Positions 42,101-54,100 of a DNA stretch of 64,000 nt are shown here, one piece after another. The stretch is from the NCBI RefSeq assembly GCF_003597395.2, contig NC_133777.1, forward strand, positions 64,084,862 to 64,148,861. Direction: 5' to 3'. Source of the stretch: Chelonoidis abingdonii (Eukaryota; Chordata; Testudines; Testudinidae). The position numbers were made by a program, and so were the translations under genes. The first letter of the stretch is position 1. Every line of letters starts with the position of its first letter. A model generated the notes under the pieces. The model worked only from the letters and a program-made list of their open reading frames with translations, was not told where the DNA came from and made no database searches.

Positions 42101-45100
42101 TAATATGATCTTAGCTCACTAAAAGTATCATGCACTGTGGACTCACCATGAGGCACTGGATAGAGCGTGTTTAGACTGAGTTTCAGGTGTTTTTTTCCAT
42201 TCAGAAATGGAGGACAGCTGTTCTCTGCAATCTGCTGCGATCAGAGCATAGTTTCACTTTTGCATGTGGCCCCGCGTTTCCTGTCTTTTCAAAAGCAGGG
42301 TTAGCCCTTCCTTTTTCCCAGATGGGGAAAAACATTCTTAAATTGAAGCTAAGGTTAATTATGTAGTGAGAGCAGGTGTCCATAATAACTGGTGGGCCTG
42401 CAAGTAGCCAGGTACCATCCCTGGCACACACACAGCCTTCTATTCTCATTGTTTTTTGAGGGGGGGTTAAGTGAAAACCTGGGAAGCCGTTAGGGGTGTC
42501 ACAGGGAAGACTTTTGCTGAGGAAGTGGTAAGAAAAACAGGAACCCTCTCCCCACCATGGCCTTTTTCAGAATGAAAAACTAGCACTTTACAGGAAAGGC
42601 TGGAAGGGAGAAAACAACTAGAGTTGCAAACTCATTAATTTATTGTGAATAGTGTGATTTTGGCCCCAGCCTTAGTCCATATTGTGATGTTGTGAAAAGC
42701 TGCAGCTTTCTCACAAGTTTGGGAAGCAAAATGAGAGACCTTTGTTCTGTAGCCTCATGGACAGTACACTGAACTGCAAAACCAAAAAACATGAGTTCCC
42801 CTCCCAGCTCTTTCACTTACTGCTAATATGTCCGCATCCTTTATACAGAGATCACTTGGACACTCTGCCACCCTAGCACAACTTCAATGTGTTGCCCCCA
42901 TCCTGCACTCTAGAACAGAGGATCTCAACAAAGCAAGGGGGTGTGGGAGCCTTCTGATGGCTCAGTGGTTATGGTAGAAGGCAAGATGAAGAACAAACAC
43001 CAGGTCACAGTACCACTTGCTCAGGTGTGGCCATGATAAAGGGTGACCTAGCCACATTTGAGAGAGCAGCCTTGCAACCTGCCGCATAGGTTTGAAGAGT
43101 CACTCAGATTTGGATTGGCTGCCCCAGGCAGAACCCACCAGAGTAGACCACTAATAAACAGAGTGGTCTGACAAATTGTGAGTCCTGATTCTAACTTTGA
43201 CAATTTGGAGGTCCCACTGAGATGGCAACCGTCTTCACTGGGGCTGTGTGATTCCTGATNCCCCCGGCAAAATGCCACCCCCCAATAATCCTGGCACCCT
43301 AGGCGATTGCCTAGGCCGCCTAAATGGAAGCGCCGGCCCTGCTGCCCTTTGTCAAAACCATTATCTCATACTCTATACAAAGATTTGGGACACTCCAAAA
43401 AGAAAGCACTATGTAGAATCAAATTATATTCTACAGCTGAGAACTGCTTCATTCATGAGCATAAATAATTGCTTATTTCGCTCATTCTTGATTAGCTCTA
43501 AATGAAGGAAAACTGGATCGCTGTTCTATTTTAAATCAATGATCAGGTGTCCATACTTAAGCTAAGCAGACACAACGTAATATACAGCAGAGAATCCTGT
43601 GGCACCTTATAGACTAACAGATGTTTTGGAGCATGAGCTTTCGTGGGTGAATACCCACTTTGTCAGATGCAACCAAAATGTCAGATGCTCCAAAATGTCT
43701 GTTAGTCTATAAGGTGCCACAGGATTTTCTGCTGCTTTTACAGATCCAGACTAACACGGCTACCCCTCTGATACTTAACGTAACGTACGTAACAACTAGA
43801 AAACTGAACAGACTAGGACACACGCCTGATGATCAGTAATGATGGAAAACAAAGCGGCAGATACTGGTGAGCCTTTAACATGTACTAAACTAACAGTGAT
43901 AACTGGTTGAAAATCATTAGCCAAGAATTACTCTTCCACTGCAAAATGTACTTTTCCCTAGAAGGCTGTATTAGGAGTCCTGTAAGTCTACAGATAAATT
44001 CACCTAGAAGAGTTGGGAGATCCAAAACCCCATGTCTCATCAAACTTACAATTTTTTATGAAAACAAAAGGATAAAAAAATGCCAGAGAGCAGTAAAGAG
44101 TTTAGACTTTACTATGCCAATTGCTCAACTGCTTTTTTCATTGTCAATAACTAATATTTGTGTCATATTTTAGGACCCACAATGTGATATGTGGAATATA
44201 TGAAGACAATGCCAACCTCCAAGAGCTAACCATCTTTTTTCCCCCTCTTCTAAATGAAATAACCTTGGCTAAAAGTTGTATTCTTGCCAATCCATACCGA
44301 TCAAGAATTCTAAGATTCTCATTAATTCCTTCAGTATGATTATGTAAGTCCTAAAAATACCTTTACCTTGGAGGAGGTTAAGAACTGATGATATCAGACA
44401 CATACTATCAAACATTACGAATTTTAAAGTTCATTTTTAAACCATGTGCCTGGAACCTAAAAAAAAGGAAATTAAACTCTACTCTTTCCCCAAAATTATA
44501 CGAATGCACATTATTGGTCTGAAATTTAATCAACACAAATAAAGTACCTGGAATATTTTCAGATTGTCTTCGGGGTTTCATAACAAGTTTCACACCTCCC
44601 CCAAAGACAGCAGCCCACATTCGACTGTTCACGGGATGGGCTGCTAGCCGAAACAATTCATTGCAAGAATTAGTAGCGAGGGCATGTATCAGGAGACTTA
44701 GGTAAACAGCTATGACAGCCTCACAAAGTAAAATGTTTAACTTTGGTTGGTCCTCATCCTGGGCTGAATTTAGGAGATTTATAAGTGAGCTCACACCTGC
44801 AAGAATAAAAAAGAAAAGATGTAACTTAAAGAAGTTTGTAGAAGTACAAAAAACAAGTCAGTATTTTTCTTATATTAATTTTATGCTAAACAAAGAATTC
44901 TGAGTGGCCATTTAGTACTTTGATCTAAACTAAGTTTATTACCCCTATTTCTGAATAGATTATAAAATTTGTTTCCTTATGATCTCCCTTTCCAAGACAG
45001 ACCTTTGCCCGAGAGCATTCTCTGTATCAAGTGTGTGGCTGGATGGTTCTTGCTCAGATATTCAAGGTTTAACGGAGCTCCATATGTGGGGTCAGGAAGA

Positions 45101-48100
45101 AATCTTCCCCCAGGTCAGCTTGGCCTGGGTTTTTTTCCATCTTCCTCTGTAGCATATGACTGTGGGTCACTTGCCAGAATTATCTGGGTATATCTCACTT
45201 AAGCATATCTCTGCTGTTGCAGTGGCCTGGGGCACTAGTGCACCTCGGTCCCTCCTCTCTGCTTGTGGCAGATAATAGTCTAATCTCCAGTGGGCTGTAA
45301 TACTTTGGTCTAATTTAATTTGTTGGGTTTAGTGTGTGGGTGCTGGATGGAGTTGGTGGCCTGTGATCTACAGGAGGTCAGATTAGATGGATCTTGTGGT
45401 CACTTCTGGCGTTAAACTCTATGGCACTATAACGCCATCTGAGACTTTTTTGCAACTGTGCCTCTTTTCCTGCAAATACTACAGGCAGTTCAAATGTTCC
45501 ATGAGGCTCTAGGAGTAGGTCTCATCCCCTTTACTCTTGAACCATATGAGTATTTTCAAAATTGTATGTAAACACTAAATTCTTAATAGATTCATTGTGA
45601 TGCCCTGTGCAACTTTACAAAATACAAACATAAAACCTAAGGAGGCCATGGCCAAAATACCTGAAGAACTTCTCTTGGATGGGACAGTTTAGGGGAATGG
45701 TTATTCCCAGAAAAGAAATCATCAGGGAACCAAGTTTACATTCTGGAGCCTGATCTTTCTCTCATTGAAGATATCTGGGGCACAGTGAGCATCTTTTTGT
45801 TCCCATAGGGGAGCCATAAGTTAAATGCTGATGGAATTCACCCAAGAGTTGAAAAGAAGCAAGAATGCAAAATATATTTTTCAATAAGGGAAGCATAGCT
45901 GATAATAGCTGCATCTTCATCTGACTAATGTATGCTATCAAGATTCTTGTTGGCTTGAACATTAAGCCTGGTGTGCATTTGTAGATGTCCCTGCATGTTC
46001 TGAGTCACAAGAAAAATCAAGACATTAAGTGAGAAACAGCTTAGAGTGGGGGACAGATGAAAAAGTGGTGTTGGCATGCTATTGTGAAAAATAACTTAGT
46101 TTTTTCTCACCCGGCCACTGAGCAGGAGTTGAATTTGGTGTTGCATGTTCTTCAATGCTTTCTGTTCTCAGTCTGCGTCGATCACTCAAAAGCAGTCCTT
46201 GATAAACCATTCCTGTAAACTGATTTGTTTCTGTTTGACTGCTAAACACAAATCAATTTTTTCTAATGAGAAAGGATTTTAGAATATTCTTGTAATGAAG
46301 TATAATGCATACATGGCAAGTCATTTTAATTTTAATCTTTAATTTTCCAGAAAATAACATTTGAAATTCTGTATAGCGTGTAGGAGCAGTTTTAGAAGAC
46401 CGAATAAAGTCATATTTTTACAATGTAAATAATTAACTTTTAGTGCTAAAAATCTTGCCATGTTTTACATTCCAGTCTCTCTGTCTGTATGTTTGGGCAT
46501 GAGAAAAAGATTCATTTTCAAAGATTTTAGTAATCAGAAAAAATGTTGTGAAAAGTGCAAAATGCCCTCGCATCTGTAGGTGAATTTATTCTTTACGCTT
46601 TGCCAAGATGGCCATATAATTATCTGAAACTTGTTCATCTGTCAGGTATAAGAAGAAATTGCTCCTATGCATCAATATGTCCACTGTGGAAAATTGCCTT
46701 TTAAGTGTTCTCCTTCTAACAGAGCCTCAATCATAGAGTGAGTGCCTAGATATTTTTATTCTTTATTCCGTGCTATAAAATCTACTAAGCAATTTTTGGC
46801 ATTAAATTTAATTCATCTAAAATTGTCTGGGCAAAGGCACCCATATAGTTTATCTTGAAAATGTTACAAGAATGTAATAAAAACTGTGGCTTCATTCACA
46901 CCACAATTTCTTCATAATGCATTAATTGCATTATATACATGTGTGCACAAAGTCTTGCACATTGAACTTAGGCCTGGTTGTGTATACACATGAGTATATA
47001 CATGCATAATTCACATTTTTAAATAAATGCATAAAGAATCAACATTTTGAAAGTTTACTCTTACATGAAAACCAGAAACACATTTTAAACGTAACTGTAA
47101 GAAGAGCTCAGTTTTTACCTGTAGCTGTGGCTGTCACATAAAGCTTGGTAAATAGATGCAGAAAGCGAAGCTGCTAACGAATGAAGTGTATGCACCTAAA
47201 ACAAAATCATCCAATAATAAATTTTATATGAAAAAGTTGTAAAACTGCAATTTTTTTCTTAAAATCACAATTAACAAATTAAGTAAGATGGACTAATGAG
47301 AAAATCTGAATGTTAAACACAAATATTGAGTTAACTAGTTATACATTGCATGAAGAAAGAAATTGTTAACTGTGATTTATTTTATTCATACAATCTACTC
47401 ATTTAAAAATTACATCCCAACTGTTTTAACTAAATTAAAATTTCGCTACACACAGGATTCTGTTGCATTTAATGCTGCAATCAAAACCCTTCTCCTCGAC
47501 ATGCCTAAGATTGATGCTCTATTTATATAAATGTCAAAATAATTTAGATTACACTGAAATAGAATTACCACCATCAATGAGTGCAGAGTAAATAACTACA
47601 ATTTTCTGTTATGCAATATCCTTCCCATTCTGATTGGTTCTAGGCATCTTATCTACATAATCAATAACATATAGTCATTTCTCAATATCCTGATATGCTA
47701 ACTGGCTAGTACGAAGAGCTGTATAATCACCATATGGTTATTTTGCTATTCTGCAATAATTGTACTGTGTATATGTACATCTCTACTCACAACTATAATC
47801 ACTCTTCTCTAACAGTTCTCTTGCATCATTTTCTAGTAGTCTGCCAGCAAGGACAATACTTCAGCTTCTTGTTGCCTTCAATCGAGGCAGAAATCTTCCA
47901 ATATTTACAGAAAATAATTAAAAATGGAGCCCAAAAAGCAAAGAAAATGGTGCTGTTAAAGCGCCGGAGATATTTTTTTTTTTTAAAAACCTTTAACTTA
48001 TTTCCATCTCCCCTTCCATTATTCCTCTTGGTCAGCAAGGTGCCTGCCCTCTGAATAACTGTTGTATTGTTTATACTGTTGGTTGGAAAATACAATCTGT

Positions 48101-51100
48101 TCTTTCTCAATTCAGTTTTGAAATAAAATGCATGCAAAAATATCACAGTTATTATGGGGGAAAAGACTGGCTGAGCTATAGTGCAGAAAGAAAGGCATGG
48201 GGAAGGGAGCTAAATGGAGAGAAAGGAAGACAGTGATGGAGAGACTGAGAGATGATCAGCTGGAGAGGGAAATGCCAGAAAGGATTTTTTTTTAATTGTC
48301 TTTCAACAATTTGACAACCCATTCTATTTTCCAGTATTGTTGTTTTTCCATTTAAATGTCAATATTGAATTAAAATTTGCAGTATGATCATCTGAAAGTA
48401 ACTCCTGTTAACGCACCAGTAAACCATGTCTTTGTCTATTAAACTCTTTGGGACTTTTGTCATCTGTGTTTACTTCCTCTGAAACATTGGCCTTTAGCTT
48501 CAGAGCTTCTTCAGCTCAGAATATGGAGCCAGATTTTCACTGTGTGTAAGTCAACATAGCTTCATTAAAACCAACAATTTATGGCAATTTTATTAGGGCC
48601 AGGGTTTATACCTGAGTTAAGAGGATTCACTTCCAAGTCAGAATACATAATTGTTATTTTAATTCCACTCCAGGCATTGTTGGTGGTCAGTTCTGCAACA
48701 ATGTATTTCATTGATCAACATAAACACTGGGATTCAATGATGTAGCGAAGGCTTTTGCACTAGTCAGTGGATGGAAGGAAACAGCTAAGTGCCAAGATAT
48801 CAACATTTATCCAGATTATGGGAGAACAGACATATTGCCACCAAGTTTGAAAGAGTGAGTTTGATTTTTCTTGAGACTACCTGTATTGCTCAATTTAAAA
48901 ATGATCACTTGTGAGCAATGTGGCCATCTGAAACACATATTCCATGCTGTCACACATTCTCTTCTCATCATATATAAACATACAAATAGCTATGATATCT
49001 CATTTTCAAATTCAGAGAGAACTTCTTCTGCCTTACCTTTACATCTTCGATATTAGGATGGGGTGGAAATTTCATCTGTACTATGGTGTAAAGAATGTCA
49101 TGGATGTGGTTATTTAAGTACAGCACAGGGTTGGCTATTACAGTTTTTGTTGAAGCAATACTTGCAGAAAGCAGTGGAAGTGTTGTGGGTAATGGAAGAG
49201 GAGATTGAAGTTGCTTTACTGTAGTTTCCTGTTTAAAAGAAAATACAGTAGGTAAGGTAGTCACATAGCTGAGAACAGAAGTACAGCATATATTTACAAC
49301 CTTAACAATTAAACAGAATAATCTTCCTTCATCTCTATTTACACAATATGGATGTAATTTTATGCGCATTGAGGTCAATGGCAAATCTCTCATTGACTTT
49401 AATGGTCCAGGACCAGAGACTAACATACACCCAACTTTTCTAGAATACTTTTTGATTCCTAGAAGGAAAATAAAACCACTAGCCCTAAGTAACAAGTGTT
49501 AGAACTATTTAATACCAAACATTAGTATAATAAAAAATTCATTAGCACTAACATGAGCTGAGCTCCTAGGCTACTCAGTAGTCTGAGTTTAATAACAAGT
49601 AAAATATTCACATATATAGTATCTTCTGTGTGAAGAACTCAAAGTATTTTACAAACATATTAAAACCTCACAACACTCATGTAATCTTAGTTTTATTTCT
49701 ATGTTAAATGTGGAAAAAACTGAAGCAAAGTTAAATGACTTCTTCATCACCACACAGGATCTCTACTGCTAAACAGGAAATAAATCCCACTTGCAGTCCT
49801 AAGATTTAGTTCTAGATACTTTCTCTAGCATGAAATAAATACAGAGGATGCCAGACAGTGCTTGGTGACATTATATTGTTTGATTTTGTCTTTTGGACAC
49901 ACACAAATTAAGCCCAATCACTTCTAGTCCCATGGCATTATTCGCAAGAATTGGGGATATTAGAGCCTGTCAAATTCCAGTTGGAACAATATAGGTGGAC
50001 AAGATGTAATTACCAAAAATGGAATATGCATAGAATACTGAGTCTTAATACTCAGATACCAGCTTAACTTGAAAATAGTGAAATAGGATCTTTAATAATC
50101 AAATCTGGATCCTGGCCATCTAAGATTTATGCAAAAGCAGCATCCCAAAATACCAGACTGTGCCCCCTAATTTCACCTGGGGAGTTAGAACTCTATAAGC
50201 TTAGAGGGAAGAGTACCGTGTACTGACTTACCAACCCGACTGCAGTACCCTAGAAATGTCTGATCTAAGTACTACTCTGGCCTGACCTTGTTAAGATGAG
50301 TGATTTGACAAAAATCACAGTCTGAGCTGTGGTTGCAAGACAATGACAAATTCCTAAACTACTTAAAATGAACTAAACTCAATTTAAAGTGATTTAAAAG
50401 ATTCTTACCTGCTGTGACTCTTGCAACAAAAACTTGAGTTCCATTCTTACAGATGCCAGACCACCACCTTGTGCCCCATGAAGGCTACAGTAACTTAGGA
50501 AAACTCTCAGGAGAGCTTGATTCTTTTGCAGCCACCACTTTCGTCTTTCAGCATGCTCTCGTTTCGCCTGCAACCTACGTCTTTCTATCTGGTGACGTTC
50601 ATATGAGCCAATATCTGGCTTATCCACAATTTCCTCATGATCAAGTAGGTCACCATCTACTTTAGTATATGTTTCACAATAGTCTTTGCCACCTGCTTCA
50701 TGGTTACATATTTCATGCATAGCAGCAATTTCTTTTTCCAGCCAATTGTACAGTTGAAATCTAAGCTTCCCTCCATCTACCTCATACCCCGTAGCCAAAG
50801 TCCTAAGTTCGGTCATGAGGATCTTCAAACAGGCTCTGAACTTGAGTTGTTCAGCAATTACATCAACCTCAGTGTCACCTCCATCAGAATCCTCCCCTTG
50901 AGGTGTCTGTAGTACATCAGTGTGTGTACTCTTCTCATCTAGTTTTCCATTTTTAGAGTCCAGTTCTGAACCTTTCATTGTTAAACCAACATCATCTTTC
51001 TCTTCCTCTGAGCCATCTTTGTCTTCACCCCAGTCAAGAGTAAGAGACTCTTCATCGAATTTTACTGCTGGCTGACTCCAGTCAAATTGTGCTGAAGAAC

Positions 51101-54100
51101 CAGTGCTACTTTCCACAGCAGATGAAGCTGAAAATGGCTTTGACCAGTCTAGATTACTACTTTCAACACCAATACTCACAGTGTTTGACTCTAGAATCAC
51201 ACCAGTTTTTCTAGTGGGACTTAAACTGGATTGATCTTTTTTGGTAGAAGTGCTGGACGACTTACTTATTTTTGGAATTTTGGAAAGAACTTCAAGAGCC
51301 AAAACAGGGCATCCCACTTTAAAATGAGCATTTGCAGTGGTGAAGAATAATTTTCTCTCTATAAGATTAATTTTATCAACAAAACTTTTCTCAGTTTTTA
51401 TACCTAAAGTGGCCAGAGTCCCTTCTGGTGAGCTGAAATGCCTTCGGAGGAGCAAAGGGTGAGTCCGAAGGTAGTTGTAAAAACTAAACACCACAGGATT
51501 GCAGGACTTGATGATAACTAGAGGAATTAAACAAATATAACCTCTACTGAAACACATATACAAATGAATATTATTTTAAGGTTGTTTTGCAAACCTATAT
51601 TTGCCACTGTAAGGACGCACCCTGGCTCCCCACCGCCCCTGAGGGGGAAGAGCCAGAGCAGGCACCTCTGTGGGCGGAGTCAGTACCGCCTGTTCCCGCC
51701 CCTCGGAAGTCAAGGGGCGGGACAGGAAGTATAAAAGCCAGGGCCCAGAGCTCAGTTGAGCCCAGGACGCCGAAGAGTACAGACGTGGAGGCCTGAGCTC
51801 CCGCTCGGCCCAGCTTGCCTTGTGCTCGCTATCCTGAGGAGCGCTGGCCGGACCTACCTCAGGCCAAGTATCCAGAGGAGAGCGGCCGACCTGCCCGTGC
51901 CGGGTATCCTGAGGACCCTCAGCCTGAACTACCCGTGCCCGCTGGCCGGAGGAGCCGCCAGAGCCTGCTCTCCCCCAGTTCTCCGAGGAACTATGGTCTG
52001 GGACCACCACCGGACTACGCGACGGAAGACAGGTACCAGGGGAGGGGAAGTTGGAAGTAGCCCGGGGCGGCTGACTACAGTCAGGCCGCAGAAGCCCCGA
52101 GCCATGGCCGTGTGTATCGGCCAGGATACCCAACTGATCACCCTGTCAGTGTGTTTCGGTTGGAGCCCTACTGATCATCCTGTCAGTGTGTTTCGGTCCG
52201 GATCCCCACTGACCGCCTTAGCGCGACCGCCGCTACCAGGGCCCCGGGCTGGAACGCAGAGGAGTGGGGGCCTGGCGTTCCCCCTGCCACCCGTAAACGG
52301 GTGCGGCAATTCCCCCTTCACCCAGAACCCCTGAGCTGTGCTACAGTCTGTTTGGTGCCCCGCCCTGCCTAAGGGCCAGGGCCCCTAGACTTTGCTACCG
52401 CTCTGCCCTGCCCCAGAGGGCCAGAGCCTGAACTGTTTGTTGCCCCGCCCTGCCTAAGGGCCAGGGCCCATAGACCTCAATTGCACGACTCTTAAGTACA
52501 GGACCGGCGTGGATCCCATCCCGCTGCATAGAAGGAGGCGCCCTGGCTCCCTGCCGCCCCTGAGGGGGATGAGGCCCGAACCGATCGGCTTACAGCCACT
52601 TTACAAAACCTTACCAAAACAGTCCAGCATATTTGCAAAAATAAAAAATAATCACATATTCCACAAGAAAAGTGATAACATGAACTGATTATGGAAAGAA
52701 TAAAAAGTTGTCAGATACTGATGCCCTGTTCCTTCTGCTTTACGGCACTCAGGCAACTCAAATAAATTGGAAAGCTGGCTTGGTCGGTCAACTTGGATTG
52801 CCACAGTATAGGGGAATTCCTTGGTGGCATAAAATCAGCCTAGCTCATTGTCACCCAGCAATTGGCCCTGGTCTAGCATCTTTTTCAGGTAATGGCTAGG
52901 CTAGGGGACCTGGCTGCATCACTGCTGAACTCTGGTAATCTCTGGTACAGAAACGGCTGCCTGAAGGTTACTACAGCTGGGCACAAATTAGAGCAGTCTC
53001 AAGGATGCTATAACCGGCAATGTAGATTGAGCCTGCCCAGGATAAGGGAAGGGGATGTAAAGTGGCACCTTTGTTTCCACCCTTTCTGGTCTTACAAAGA
53101 TTGGCTGGTGGATCCAGGAATGAGCCCAACATTTATTAATAGAGAAAACATTATAAATTGAGTTATATACATTTTTTAATGTATATAACTTTTTAATGTG
53201 TATAATTTTTTAATGTATATAACTTACACGTTTTTAAAAATCAGCTCTCTTTTATTAAAAAGATATACTCCTAAAAAACAGATAATGTAATAACAGGCAA
53301 CTACTCCTTAGTTCCCCATTTTGTTTAAAACTATTAAAAATCACTCTCCACATATCCCTTCTACCTCCAGAGAGCCCGTTCCTAAAGTTTCCAATAAAGA
53401 ACTATAGGATTTGGAGTAAGGAATCCAATCAGTGACTCCCACATGACAACATGGATTACAAATTCTTCCTAAAAGTTGAATTGAAATGTTTATTTAGAAA
53501 TAATCATCTTTTTTTTTAACCAGAATAAACTACAACACTGATATTTCTCCTACCTGGATTTTCATCATCTTCCTTAGGTGTTTGTTCCAATAAAGTGTCA
53601 AGTGCTCTAGTGTAGTCTTTCGTTATCCAATAGGCAAGACTTCGCAGGAAGGGATCAGGATGCAATTTAGTACATCTGAATCCAGTTCCATCTTTCTGGC
53701 AACCCAAAATCTTTTCATAAAGAATGGATGTATAGGTGAGAGAGGTCTCAAATTCTGATTCATATAAACGAGCAATAACCATGGCCAGCTGAATATCATC
53801 CATTTTTTCAAGACACACCTGTGTATAAAGCATGAAAAGCAAGCTGCTGCGTTAGGGTAGCCTAGCTCTCATAAAGAAAGAATGAATTAAATAACCACCT
53901 ACATTTAGAAGAGTAATTTTCCCATCATGTAAAATGTTTAAAAGGTACATCAAATTTGGGGGGGCAGAAACTTGGATCCAAGTATATTTTTTTCCCCTCT
54001 GTTTGGTCAGAAGTGTGCTGATTTTTTTTTTTCAGATTTTTATAAAATTCTGGTTTATTTAGTAGTGTATCAATGGATCAATAATCTAATAGACTTTTTT

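Larger units (their letters stand above)
39351..44547. other. DMXL2: DMXL2 intron with repeat pair and ambiguous base
   Basis: Between the candidate microexon and exon 8. Contains the GC-rich element at 41084-41383, its half-copy ending at 43341, the ambiguous n at 43260 and the foldback at 43593-43726. A 3'-end-like snippet (gtgcagtgtttagcacaatg) at about 40807 belongs to an old interspersed repeat. Otherwise plain AT-rich intron. Confidence 0.7.

Noticed and set aside
51576..52334. Open frames of 185 and 192 codons next to the large DMXL2 exon
   Set aside because: They overlap each other on opposite strands inside a bounded solo LTR with target duplication; composition explains them.
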